Shown here: one piece after another, positions 36,050 to 45,295 of the stretch
How the letters are laid out: every line of letters begins with the position of its first letter
Position numbering within the stretch: position 1 is the stretch's first letter
DNA from: CAWARU01 sp963784575
GTDB taxonomy: Bacteria; Pseudomonadota; Gammaproteobacteria; UBA6186; Azoamicaceae
Reading direction: 5' to 3'
Assembly: GCA_963784575.1 (NCBI GenBank)
Contig: CAWARU010000001.1
Coordinates: 2,728,001 to 2,792,000 of the forward strand
Length of the DNA: 64,000 bases
Program-made: the position numbers and the translations under genes
Notes under the pieces: model-generated
Told to the model about the DNA's origin: nothing
The model's database searches: none
Seen by the model: the letters and a program-made list of their open reading frames with translations, nothing else

Positions 36050-38293
36050 TTAATCCAGTACAATATGCCCGATTTCTGGATTGCGGGTTTTAATTGGTAA
36101 AAAAGTACTGAAACTAATGATGGTTAGTCTTGGATTTAAGTCGAGAACTAAATGTTTTAACTTGGATTTCAGCAATCCTGGGGCAAATGCTGACACTACT
36201 TGATCGCTCATATCAGTAAAACTCAAATCCAAATGTTCGAGCTTCGGCAAGCCCTGTAGTAGACGCATCAAGTGTGGAGCGTGCTCTACTGTCATGAAAT
36301 TATTACTCAAGTTGATTGCTTGGATTTCTGGTTTTTTGATCAAAACAGCAACCAGGCTGCCCAGCATTTCAGGAGTGATTTCAATATTGGCTAAATCTAG
36401 TTGATTGATACTCTTGTTTTTGGAGAGCATCTCAAGAAAATATTTCCAAACCTCTTTCGCATCCCTTGCACACTCAGAGAAAAATAATTTTCGAATGTTT
36501 GTAGTCACTGCTAAAGCCTTAAAAATAGCCATTAAGGCATTGGGACCAAAAAATCCGGCTCGAAGTTCTAATATTTGTTCTGCGCGTTGCTCCGTGCGCT
36601 CTTTTCCGAACTTTTGGATATCTGAGATGATCTCAGTTTTCTTAAGCAGGCGAGCTACTATTGCTTCATGAGGTTTTGTCTCCCGTGCATTAATTTCAAT
36701 ATCCAAGCCGCGTTCAAGCTCTTGCAGCAGCGGAATCCTGGGATCTGTTGCTGCAGTCTTACTCAGTTGATTAATGCGCGCTAGGCATAGCACTTGGGCT
36801 ACGATACTGGGATAAATATCGAAGAAATTATACTGAGCTTGGAATTTCTTCATCAAACTTGGCCAGGCAGCCATCAGTTTTGTATCGAATATTTCATTGA
36901 CTATGCCTTGCTGATACTCTTTTGTATGCAAGGCACATTCTTTTGCGTTCAAGTATCCCATGCTGGTCAGCGCGCCAAAATCCAATTCCGGTGCTAGGCA
37001 GGCGAGGCTTATGATGAATGAATTCCAAAATTCTCTCTTTTGAGTTCTTACTTGGTTAATGGGGAATACGCCAAGGGAGATTGCCATATCAAGGCTGTTA
37101 TCACCGGAACAACCATACAAATGAGCTGATTTCACTAAGGCTAGGTAATCTGAATCGCTCAAATGAAAGCCTTCCAGTATTGTTATCTTAATTGAGTTAT
37201 CAGAAGCTTCTTTCAGGACGCTGATTTTCTGGCGTTTTTCAGGGGTGATATAGGCGACTTCGGAAATATTATATTGTCGGAACAGACTCATCTTGAACTT
37301 TGCATTATCAAAGTTGCCTTTATTAACAGAGATCACTACTTCTTTACATTTTTGCTTTGAGCCATACTGTGCCAAGCTATATACAATGTTAGCAAAAACT
37401 TCAGGACCCTCTTGAAAATAGGCGGGCACTAAAAGTCTGCTGTTCAAGAACTCACCTGCTTGCTTTTCATCAAAGTCATCAAAGCTTGAGATTTTTTTTC
37501 GAAGCAAAGCGCTAAGAAATCGTTTGTCTTGGATAGATGCCAGGGATTGTGCTTTGGAAACTTTTTCTTTGGAGAGGGTAAGCAACATACCGTGATGTCT
37601 TGTTGCCGTGCCTAAAATGCGGAGCAGCGGCCCATTGGAGTAGGACAAATCTTCGATGTCTTGATCTTGTAGCACAAAAGAACCATCTACATTATACCTA
37701 TTTCGCCTTTTGAAGCTTGATCCGCCTAAGTCTGAAATGGAAGCGATGGGAACTTCTCCTGGCTTAGTTGCTGTTAAGCCTGTTTTCGGGAAGCCCAGGC
37801 TCGGAAGAATATTTTTTTCCATTTCGCGAGTCGAGAAATTGTAGAATACATGCGGCTTTAAAATTGCTTGACTCAATTCTTTTTGTTTTTCGGAATCGCC
37901 TCTTAAGTATTTTTTAAGGCCTGCTTCTGGTGACTCGGCATCGAGATGACAAACAAGATGCGTTTTAGTGTCCAAGCCATAATCGCGGAGTTTTTCTAGG
38001 ACCTCTTTTTCTTGTTTTTTAGAGCAAGTGACAAGATAAAATATATTATATCCCGAGATGATGGGAAATTCAGTAAACTTTTGCGCAAGTCTTGCATAAA
38101 GGACTGCGTCGCCAATGCCATCTTTTAGGATATGGGAGACGAGAAATATGTTTTCTCCTTCGCCTTTTAAAAGAGTGGAAAATATGTCTACTATTTCTTT
38201 AATTTCTATGATTCCTTTCCTCTCCTCAGTCCTCTCTTCAGTATCTGCGATTGATTTTATTTCAGCACCTAGGGAAGATTCGATGACACTCAT
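36050..38293 (-). CDS. GT-like domain plus leucine-rich repeat protein, paralogue A
   Basis: The 747-aa protein starts at 38293 with AGGAG upstream. Residues ~30-460 form a domain with FLVSHILKDGIGDAVLYARL near the N-terminus and YGCSGDNSLDMAISLGVFPI near residue 390. These recall the first loop and nucleotide-binding end of GT-B glycosyltransferases, an inference from motif style only. Residues ~590-740 are leucine-rich repeats (INQLDLANIEITPEML, IQAINLSNNF, LEHLDLSFTDMSD, KHLVLDLNPRL). A full-length paralogue lies at 42784-45291 on the other strand. LRR tails on a catalytic domain fit a host-targeted effector (inference). Confidence 0.75.
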   Translation of the reverse strand: MSVIESSLGAEIKSIADTEERTEERKGIIEIKEIVDIFSTLLKGEGENIFLVSHILKDGIGDAVLYARLAQKFTEFPIISGYNIFYLVTCSKKQEKEVLEKLRDYGLDTKTHLVCHLDAESPEAGLKKYLRGDSEKQKELSQAILKPHVFYNFSTREMEKNILPSLGFPKTGLTATKPGEVPIASISDLGGSSFKRRNRYNVDGSFVLQDQDIEDLSYSNGPLLRILGTATRHHGMLLTLSKEKVSKAQSLASIQDKRFLSALLRKKISSFDDFDEKQAGEFLNSRLLVPAYFQEGPEVFANIVYSLAQYGSKQKCKEVVISVNKGNFDNAKFKMSLFRQYNISEVAYITPEKRQKISVLKEASDNSIKITILEGFHLSDSDYLALVKSAHLYGCSGDNSLDMAISLGVFPINQVRTQKREFWNSFIISLACLAPELDFGALTSMGYLNAKECALHTKEYQQGIVNEIFDTKLMAAWPSLMKKFQAQYNFFDIYPSIVAQVLCLARINQLSKTAATDPRIPLLQELERGLDIEINARETKPHEAIVARLLKKTEIISDIQKFGKERTEQRAEQILELRAGFFGPNALMAIFKALAVTTNIRKLFFSECARDAKEVWKYFLEMLSKNKSINQLDLANIEITPEMLGSLVAVLIKKPEIQAINLSNNFMTVEHAPHLMRLLQGLPKLEHLDLSFTDMSDQVVSAFAPGLLKSKLKHLVLDLNPRLTIISFSTFLPIKTRNPEIGHIVLD

Positions 38294-38426
38294 GGCAACT
38301 CCTGATTAATTTAAGTTAGTTTGTTATCTAATTAATAAATATATAAATACAACTAATATTTATGATTATGTAATATTGCACTTTGTCCCATTATACTTTT
38401 ATCTAGATAAAAAGGGAATAGGGATT

Positions 38427-39448
38427 TCAATGTTTTAGAAGTGTTATCTGGAGTGATCCTGGATCTTTGGCTAGAATTTCGCAGTCTCCTCCTATTGGGA
38501 AGGTGAATATTGGCATCGTATGGCCGAAGTCTGCGTTGGCGATGATGGGAATGTTTTGGAGTTCGCGCTTGGTTCCGAGGATATACTCGAGTTTGTCTTT
38601 GCTCATCTCGAATTTTTCTTCAAAGCGTCCGATAACCATGGCTTTCACTTGCTTGAAGTAAGGTTGATGGATGATGGATTGAAGAGATCGGTCAAATTCC
38701 GAAACGCCGTGTTGCTCAGTAATATTATCTGATTCTATAAATAAAATAATGTCTTCTGGTGTAGGGATGTAATCAGTGCCATGAAGTAAGACGAGGGTAC
38801 TTAAATTGCCGCCGATGATGGTGCCTTTGATTGTGCTTTTTGCTGAACTCGGGTGTATAAGCCAAAAACCTTTATTTTCATGGAAGGTTCTTTTTTCTTG
38901 ATCCAGGAACCAAGCATCATCTGACCAGTGGGAAGAACAGTGGATTGAAACTGGATTTTTCTCGAAAGCAATTTTATTAAAGAATTCCAAAGTATAATCA
39001 AAACCTTTTTGCATTGCGAAGGAACTGAATTGAGGTCCGGAATAAGTCACCAATCCTGTTTTCTGAAATATGGCATTTTGAAGTGCTGTGATATCAGAAA
39101 AACCACAGAGTATTTTGGGATTTTTTTTGATGAGTTCATAATCGATATGCTGTAATAAATGATTGGAATTTGAACCCCCGATGACAGCGAGGATAGCTTT
39201 GACCTTGGGATTTGAAAGGCCTCATGCAGATCTTCTAGGCGTGATTGTAGGGATGAAGATTGCAGCATATCTTCTTCATTCACATGTTTCCCAAAAGTGA
39301 CTTTCAAACCCATTTGTTCAATTCTGCTTTTGGCATAATCACAATTTGCCTTTGAGACAATTTTCATGCTAGAAGCAGGCGCGATGACTCGGACTTCATC
39401 CCTCGCTTTTAATTTGTTAGGAAATATTTGCAATATTTTACTTGTCAT
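38427..39448 (-). pseudogene. ldcA: LD-carboxypeptidase (S66/LdcA-MccF family), frameshifted
   Basis: The N-terminal part (from 39448: MTSKILQIFPNKLKARDEVR, then VIAPASS) and the C-terminal part (to 38427) are in different frames. Restoring one A in the AAA run near 39217 joins DLHEAF to QNPKVKAILAV followed by IGGSNSNHLL, the region of the nucleophilic serine. Later come FIESDN with the catalytic glutamate and NADFGHTMPIFTFPIGG with the histidine. S66 enzymes remove the terminal D-Ala from murein tetrapeptides during cell-wall recycling; MccF relatives inactivate microcin C. As written it would give a truncated N-terminus and no active enzyme, unless the indel is a sequencing error. Confidence 0.82.
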
Positions 39449-39784
39449 GAAAATGTAAATTATCCTTTACCAAATCCTGTACCAAATTTCTAAATGAAAC
39501 GTAACGTTTCATAACATATTTAGAATTCCCTGTAAATAGCAATCGTTACGGATTTAATCTCATGTCCACTCTAGTAGTGTTGGAATAAGAGTTGAAATGA
39601 GTTAAACAGCCTGTAACGAGTTTTATATGAGATTGTATGAGTTTAGATGAATAGCTTAAAAAATTGAAAGTTGTCTAGCTTTCGACCGGCGGCCGAAGGC
39701 AGGCGCAAACGCAAGAGAAGGAGAAAAAAACTTCGAGAAAATGACTCCGAGAAATAATGAGTAGGAACGGGATTAAGAGCTGAA
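39449..39784. other. Intergenic region upstream of the PhyH gene
   Basis: A 336-bp gap between the divergent ldcA and PhyH genes. It holds the 19-bp dyad at 39494-39512 and a short GC-rich patch (CGACCGGCGGCCGAAGG) near 39685. I see no gene with a ribosome site. Confidence 0.4.
39494..39512. promoter_or_regulatory. Perfect 19-bp dyad, possible operator
   Basis: ATGAAACGT-A-ACGTTTCAT is a perfect 9-bp inverted repeat around one base, 46 bp upstream of the ldcA start and within the ldcA/PhyH divergent region. It has the size of a repressor site; the regulator is unknown. Confidence 0.4.
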
Positions 39785-40642
39785 ATGAATATATTACAGA
39801 TCGATTTTCAAGAAAAAGGCTATATTGTGTTGTCAAATTTCATTTCGAATGAAGTTCTAACCCTGATAAGGACTGAGATAGAAAATTTGATCATTCAAGA
39901 TCAAGGTTGCGCATTGAAACCAACAACCTTCCTAAAATCAAGTTTGCTCAGTGATACAATTTTTTCGGCTAAATTCAGAAAAATAGTGAATCAACTCTCT
40001 GCTGGTTACAGATATTTCATTCCGAATTTCACCGCCAGAAAAAATCTCATTATGGGTTGGCACAGTGATGATGAATTTTCTGAACCAGATTCAGAGCCAG
40101 AGATAGATTCAGAAACTTTGCCTTCAGTACTCCAGTGCAATATTTTTTTGCAGGACAATTCCAGTGAATTTGGAGGCGGTATCGATGTTGCTTGCGGTAC
40201 CCATCAAATGACACTGGAAGCAAAGAAGAATTTAATACGCGATGATGCAATTCATTTTGAAACCGCTGAAACAAAGGCTGGTGATCTGCTCATTTTTGAC
40301 TATAGAGTGGTACATCGCAGTACCTTCCCAACCATCAAGCCAAGAGATTCTGCGCGCTTAACCTTGGAATGGACTGTTTGCAAGAACATTGAGAGTGCCC
40401 GGGAATTTACTGCCAACTTAGTCGCGAAGCAGCGAAAAAAACTTCACCTTTCCGATTTTACCGATCAAAGATCTCTCGGCTATTTTTTTGATGCGGCCAA
40501 TGTTTCTTATCCGAGCAGCTTTTTGGCGAGCAGCAAGCAGCTCATAGAAAAAAATATGATCGTGGTGCCTACAGTTGCCGAGATGTTGGACTTTGAATGT
40601 AGGCAGGAAGTAGATCAGGATGAGGAATTCGAGTGTAAGTGA
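39785..40642 (+). CDS. Phytanoyl-CoA dioxygenase (PhyH)-family protein
   Basis: The 285-aa protein begins FQEKGYIVLSNFISNEVL, the usual PhyH opening. It has the iron ligands HSD in GWHSDDEF (residue ~95) and the distal histidine in FDYRVVHRSTFP. An FGGGIDVACGTHQ strand and a 2-oxoglutarate-anchoring Arg (RDSARLTLEW) are also visible. Such enzymes hydroxylate small molecules using Fe(II), 2-oxoglutarate and O2; the substrate cannot be told. An acidic insert (EPDSEPEIDSE) separates the HxD from the core. It is upstream of aspS by 164 bp but probably transcribed separately. Confidence 0.8.
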   Translation: MNILQIDFQEKGYIVLSNFISNEVLTLIRTEIENLIIQDQGCALKPTTFLKSSLLSDTIFSAKFRKIVNQLSAGYRYFIPNFTARKNLIMGWHSDDEFSEPDSEPEIDSETLPSVLQCNIFLQDNSSEFGGGIDVACGTHQMTLEAKKNLIRDDAIHFETAETKAGDLLIFDYRVVHRSTFPTIKPRDSARLTLEWTVCKNIESAREFTANLVAKQRKKLHLSDFTDQRSLGYFFDAANVSYPSSFLASSKQLIEKNMIVVPTVAEMLDFECRQEVDQDEEFECK

Positions 40643-40715
40643 TAAATAAGCGATAAAAAGCCAACTGACTTATAATAAAAAACTGAAAAAATAGCTGTAC
40701 AAATAACGAGGTTTC

Positions 40716-40743
40716 TTGACAATGTTAGAAAACACTATAAGAT
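40716..40743 (+). promoter_or_regulatory. Candidate aspS promoter
   Basis: TTGACA (40716-40721) and TAAGAT (40738-40743) at 16 bases, about 60 bp upstream of the aspS start. The -35 is perfect and the -10 is 4/6. Confidence 0.45.
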
Positions 40744-40806
40744 AGAGGAGATTCATTATTACGTTTATATTTAGGTTTATTTTTAAGATTTTTGGAGAGT
40801 CCCCAA

Positions 40807-42633
40807 ATGCACCTTTATCGCAGTCATACTTGTGGAGAATTAAACAAAAAGCAGGTCAATCAAACAGTTCGTTTGAGTGGTTGGGTGGATAGGAAACGTG
40901 ATCATGGTAATCTCGTTTTTATCGATCTGCGCGATCACTATGGTATGACCCAGTGTGTGGCACAAATTGAATCCTCGCATTTTGAAATAATTTCTAAGTG
41001 CCGCAACGAAGATATTATTACGGTCACAGGCAAAGTCGTGGAGCGGGAGGCGAGCACCGTTAACGCAAAGATGGCAACTGGTGAGATTGAACTTGTCATT
41101 GAAGACATCATTTTACAATTTCAAGCGCCCAGTTTCCTACCTCTGCAAGTAAATAGCAGTGCAGAATTTCCGGAAGAAACCCGCCTTACCTATCGCTTTT
41201 TGGATTTACGGCGCGAAAAACAGCATGCCAAAATTATATTGCGATCGAAAGTCATTTCTGCACTTCGCAAAAGAATGTTAGAGCAAGGGTTTATGGAGAT
41301 CCAAACTCCCATTTTAACTTCTTCTTCACCAGAAGGCGCACGAGATTTTCTGGTGCCAAGCCGCCTGCACCCAGGACAGTTCTATGCCTTGCCACAGGCG
41401 CCGCAGCAGTTCAAACAATTATTAATGGTTTCGGGATTTGATCGCTATTTTCAAATTGCCCCTTGTTTTAGGGATGAAGATGCGCGTGCCGATCGGTCGC
41501 CAGGTGAATTTTATCAACTCGATTTCGAGATGTCTTTTGTGACACAAGAAGATGTTTTTGCAGCCATAGAACCTGTATTAACAGGGGTCTTTAAAGAGTT
41601 TTGCGAAAAAGATGCTATTACTGCAGCACCCTATCCTCGCATTCCCTATGCAGAAGCTTTGTTGAAATATGGTTCGGACAAACCAGATATGCGAAACCCG
41701 CTGCTTATTTCGGATGTCACGGAAGTATTCAAGGGTTCTGATTTCAGCGTCTTCGCTAAGGCTATCGAGAAAGGCAATATTGTTCGTGCCATTCCAGTGC
41801 CTGACTGCGCTAATCGTCCCAGAAGCTTTTTTGATAAATTGAATGCTTGGGCACAAAGTGTTGGAATGCCGGGATTAGGGTATATCCTTTTTGAAGGAGA
41901 CACCGCTAAAGGTCCCATCGCAAAATTCTTAGACAGCAATCGCCTTGCCATGCTAAAAGAATTGACAGGCATGGGGTTGGCGCAAAATTACGGCGTTTTC
42001 TTTGTGTGCGATACAGCAGCAAAAGCCCCCGAAAATGCAGGTTTAGTACGCAATCATTTAGGCAATGAATTCGAGCTGATTGAACAAAATGCCTATCGCT
42101 TTTGCTGGGTAGTAGATTTTCCATTTTACGAATGGAATGAAAAAACCGGAAAAATCGATTTCTCCCATAATCCTTTTTCCATGCCTCAAGGCGGACTTCA
42201 TGCATTAGAAACCATGGATCCCTTAGATATCAAAGCATTTCAATATGACATCGTGTGCAATGGTATAGAGCTTTCAAGTGGTGCTATTCGTAACCATTTA
42301 CCTGAAATTATGTATAAGGCATTTGCAATTGCAGGTTATCCAGCAGAAGAAGTGGAAAGGAAATTTGGTGGCATGTTGAATGCCTTTAAGTTTGGTGCAC
42401 CTCCGCATGGCGGATGCGCACCGGGCGTCGATCGCATCGTGATGCTGATTGCGAAGGAGCCTAATATTCGGGAGATCATAGCTTTCCCGATGAATCAGCA
42501 GGCACAAGACTTGCTCATGGGCGCGCCGTGTTCGGTGACTGCTGAACAGCTTAAGGAATTGAATATAGAAATTAAAATGCCTAAAGTACGGCAAGATATA
42601 AAACAAGAAGAAAAGGAAGAGATATTGTCTTGA
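40807..42633 (+). CDS. aspS: Aspartyl-tRNA synthetase
   Basis: ATG 40807 (GGAG 9 bases upstream) gives 608 aa; an in-frame TTG at 40792 is rejected. Class II signatures are clear. The N-terminal OB fold has VRLSGWVDRKRDHGNLVFID. Motif 2 is CFRDEDARADRSPGEFYQLD. The C-terminal motif 3 is GCAPGVDRIVMLI followed by REIIAFPMNQQAQDLLMGAP. It charges tRNA-Asp. The motif-2 loop SPGEFYQLD and the FDRYFQIAPCFRDEDARAD context match alphaproteobacterial/rickettsial AspRS rather than the gamma pattern RADRQPEFTQID. Enzymes of that type are usually non-discriminating (also charging tRNA-Asn), working with GatCAB. Horizontal origin is likely if the host is gammaproteobacterial. Confidence 0.97.
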   Translation: MHLYRSHTCGELNKKQVNQTVRLSGWVDRKRDHGNLVFIDLRDHYGMTQCVAQIESSHFEIISKCRNEDIITVTGKVVEREASTVNAKMATGEIELVIEDIILQFQAPSFLPLQVNSSAEFPEETRLTYRFLDLRREKQHAKIILRSKVISALRKRMLEQGFMEIQTPILTSSSPEGARDFLVPSRLHPGQFYALPQAPQQFKQLLMVSGFDRYFQIAPCFRDEDARADRSPGEFYQLDFEMSFVTQEDVFAAIEPVLTGVFKEFCEKDAITAAPYPRIPYAEALLKYGSDKPDMRNPLLISDVTEVFKGSDFSVFAKAIEKGNIVRAIPVPDCANRPRSFFDKLNAWAQSVGMPGLGYILFEGDTAKGPIAKFLDSNRLAMLKELTGMGLAQNYGVFFVCDTAAKAPENAGLVRNHLGNEFELIEQNAYRFCWVVDFPFYEWNEKTGKIDFSHNPFSMPQGGLHALETMDPLDIKAFQYDIVCNGIELSSGAIRNHLPEIMYKAFAIAGYPAEEVERKFGGMLNAFKFGAPPHGGCAPGVDRIVMLIAKEPNIREIIAFPMNQQAQDLLMGAPCSVTAEQLKELNIEIKMPKVRQDIKQEEKEEILS

Positions 42634-42671
42634 AGGGTTCGATACTCATCCGGAAGATACGGTCTTGGGAA

Positions 42672-42691
42672 AATTGCTTTGAAAAGCAATT
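42672..42691 (+). terminator. Hairpin after aspS, possible terminator
   Basis: AATTGCTTT-GA-AAAGCAATT is a perfect 9-bp inverted repeat 38 bp after the aspS stop, followed by an AT-rich stretch without a strong U-run. Confidence 0.35.
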
Positions 42692-42783
42692 GTTATAATT
42701 ATTCGCAACATTATAGGTTATATTAAGTAGGTTATATTAATTCAGAAATATATCTTGTTGGGTATAATTATTAGGAGAACGAT

Positions 42784-45291
42784 ATGAGCGTGACAAACGA
42801 ATTAGAAGCAGAAATTGCGAAATTATTAAAGGGCGAGGGCGAGAATCTTTTCTTGGTCTGTCATGTGATCAGCGGCGGCATAGGCGATGCGGTTATATTT
42901 GGCAAATTGGGGGAAGCTCTAGTGGCAATGCCCATTATTTCTGGCTACAAAGTTTTTCGCATGGTGACTTGCTATAAGGATTATGAAACGCTTGTCAGAG
43001 AAGAATTGAAAAAGTACAAACTTGGCGGCGAAACACACCTTATTGTTTGTGATAATAAGGACACTCTGGTTAAAAATGTTCAAGACTACATAGCAGGATC
43101 GAGCGCTTCGCAGCGCCAACTCAAAGAAGCTTTGAAAAAGCCACAAGCATTCATTAATATATCAACACGTCAGATGGAATCGCTTATTTTGCCTGCACTT
43201 GGATTTAAGAAGACTGAACAATACAGCAGTCACTTGAGTTACAGCAGCCAATTGCGTTCTGGCACTACAGAAGTACCGATACTTTCAATCGCTGAAAATG
43301 GCGGTTCTAGTTTTTCCAGAGACAGAAAATTTTGTCTCGATGGTTCTTATGCCTTAAGCTCTATGGCTCCTGATTTTACGCATCTCAGCGCTCCTTTGAT
43401 GCGTGTGCTTGGTGTTGCAGAAAGGCATCATGGTTTAGTGATTTCAGCGCATCCAAAACATGCGAGCAAGGTAAAGGCTTTGGCTGCCATTAAGAATATG
43501 GATTTTCTCACCGCTCTATTAGGAGTTAAAATTAAAGAAATGACCGAAGCCAGTGCTGAAAAATTTTTACAAGATAAATTATTGGTTCCAGCTTATTTCC
43601 AAGAAGGTCCTATTGTTTTTAATGCCATTTTGTATGGATTACTTTGGTATTGTTCAAAAAAGGGATATAGAGAGCTTGTTATTCCAATCAATGCAGGAAA
43701 TTTTGATTATGGCAGTTTAGATCTGGATTGTTTGAGGCAATACAATGTTTCAGAAATTGCCATTGTCACTCCTTTGAAACGTCAGAAGGCTGCAATAATC
43801 AAGGGAGAGCCACCGAAAAATGCCCTCAAAATAAAGATTTTGACAGGATTTTATCTGGAAGAGGAGGATTATACTGCATTGGTGCAAGCTGCAGCTATGT
43901 ATGGTTGCTCCGGAGATAATTCCTTGGAACTCGCTATTTCTAATGGCGTATTTCCCATCTGCCAAGTAAGAGTCTATAAGAAATATTTCTGGGCAAATTT
44001 TATCAAAGCCTTGAAAGAACTTGCGCCAGACTTAATGCTTGATTATATAGAATCCATGAAAATATTCAATGCTAAGGAAACAAAGCTTTACGGCGAAGAA
44101 CATTATCAAGGCCATGTGCGACAAGTATTAAATGATGAAATAATTGCAGCATGGCCCAAAATAATGCAAAAATTCCGTGAAAAATTCAACTTCTATCGTG
44201 TTTATCCAGCCATGATACAGCAAGTACTTTGTCTCGCACGTATGCATCAATGGATGAAGTCTGGTTCAAGCTTGAGTGATAAAGGGATCAGAAGATTACA
44301 AGCTGCAATATCTGAATTAGATAAGAAAATAACTTGTCGGGATGACTCGGGTCTTGTTAATTTACTGAAAGACCTAGAAAGTGGCTGCGCCGGGACAACG
44401 ATACGAGATTCTGCATGTTTAGAAAAGAATTTCGCAATACTTGGACTGGATCTTCGATACAGATATTACAAAGAAGAAAGTCTGATCAAAATTTTTGAGA
44501 AACTGCAGAAAAATAGCAATATTCGCTTTTTGCGGTTCAGAGATAATGAACAAGATGCAGCTCTTGTTTGGGATGCATTCTTGAATATGCTATCAGTCAA
44601 TCAAAACATAGTTGCTCTAGATTTGACGGCAAATGATCTGATGCCAAAAATGATAGAAGAATTGGTGAAAGTTTTGTCTCAAAGGACAGCGCACATTGCA
44701 GAGCTTAATTTGAGCGGTAATCTTTTTGGTGCCGCAGGCATGCTGCACCTTAAAAAAATCCTTGGAAAAGATTCCAAGATTGAAGCATTAGATTTCTCCA
44801 TGACTGCTCTCGATGATGAAGCAGCACATATACTCGCAGAAGCTTTGAAAATTAATAGATCTTTAAAAATGATAAAATTGGATCGAAATCCAGAAATAAG
44901 CAGTGCTGGTCTGATTGAGCTGCTCTCTGTCAGGGTGCAAAAGCCAGGATTAGTGGAGTTTAGCCTCGATGCTAATTATATGGATCAAGATGAGAAGATT
45001 AAGATATCGAGATTTTTGGAAGCATTGACAGATAAGTATCAGAGCTCTGTTCCGGATATTTTTGTTAATATTGCCCATGAAATCGGGTTGGAGGTTTATA
45101 GTACAGACATGGGATCTGCATCTGCATTAGAACTCTCCTCCATTCAATTGAAGATGCCATTGGCTGCAATTCATATTCAAAAGGAAACTTCGGCAGAGAA
45201 AGAAAAAGACAAAGATAAGGATAAAGACAAAGATAAAGTAAAAACATCTGCCTCTAAAGAGAAATTGAATGGTATGAGGAAGTTTTCTTGA
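42784..45291 (+). CDS. GT-like domain plus leucine-rich repeat protein, paralogue B
   Basis: The 835-aa protein has AGGAG 6 bases before ATG 42784. It aligns by eye along its whole length with the 36050-38293 protein: FLVCHVISGGIGDAVIFGKL, FQEGPIVFNAILYGL, YGCSGDNSLELAISNGVFPI, then LRRs (IVALDLTANDLMPKM, IAELNLSGNLFGAAG, IEALDFSMTALDDEA). The shared order of a GT-B-like N-domain and LRR tail shows duplication. The C-terminus adds about 60 residues ending in a KDKDKDKDKDK slippage tract. The two copies flank ldcA, PhyH and aspS in opposite orientation. An effector role is inferred. Confidence 0.75.
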   Translation: MSVTNELEAEIAKLLKGEGENLFLVCHVISGGIGDAVIFGKLGEALVAMPIISGYKVFRMVTCYKDYETLVREELKKYKLGGETHLIVCDNKDTLVKNVQDYIAGSSASQRQLKEALKKPQAFINISTRQMESLILPALGFKKTEQYSSHLSYSSQLRSGTTEVPILSIAENGGSSFSRDRKFCLDGSYALSSMAPDFTHLSAPLMRVLGVAERHHGLVISAHPKHASKVKALAAIKNMDFLTALLGVKIKEMTEASAEKFLQDKLLVPAYFQEGPIVFNAILYGLLWYCSKKGYRELVIPINAGNFDYGSLDLDCLRQYNVSEIAIVTPLKRQKAAIIKGEPPKNALKIKILTGFYLEEEDYTALVQAAAMYGCSGDNSLELAISNGVFPICQVRVYKKYFWANFIKALKELAPDLMLDYIESMKIFNAKETKLYGEEHYQGHVRQVLNDEIIAAWPKIMQKFREKFNFYRVYPAMIQQVLCLARMHQWMKSGSSLSDKGIRRLQAAISELDKKITCRDDSGLVNLLKDLESGCAGTTIRDSACLEKNFAILGLDLRYRYYKEESLIKIFEKLQKNSNIRFLRFRDNEQDAALVWDAFLNMLSVNQNIVALDLTANDLMPKMIEELVKVLSQRTAHIAELNLSGNLFGAAGMLHLKKILGKDSKIEALDFSMTALDDEAAHILAEALKINRSLKMIKLDRNPEISSAGLIELLSVRVQKPGLVEFSLDANYMDQDEKIKISRFLEALTDKYQSSVPDIFVNIAHEIGLEVYSTDMGSASALELSSIQLKMPLAAIHIQKETSAEKEKDKDKDKDKDKVKTSASKEKLNGMRKFS

Positions 45292-45295
45292 AAAA

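Noticed and set aside
42763..42768. Perfect TATAAT just before the 42784 gene
   Set aside because: There is no -35 at the right distance, and transcription would start within about 10 bases of the ATG.
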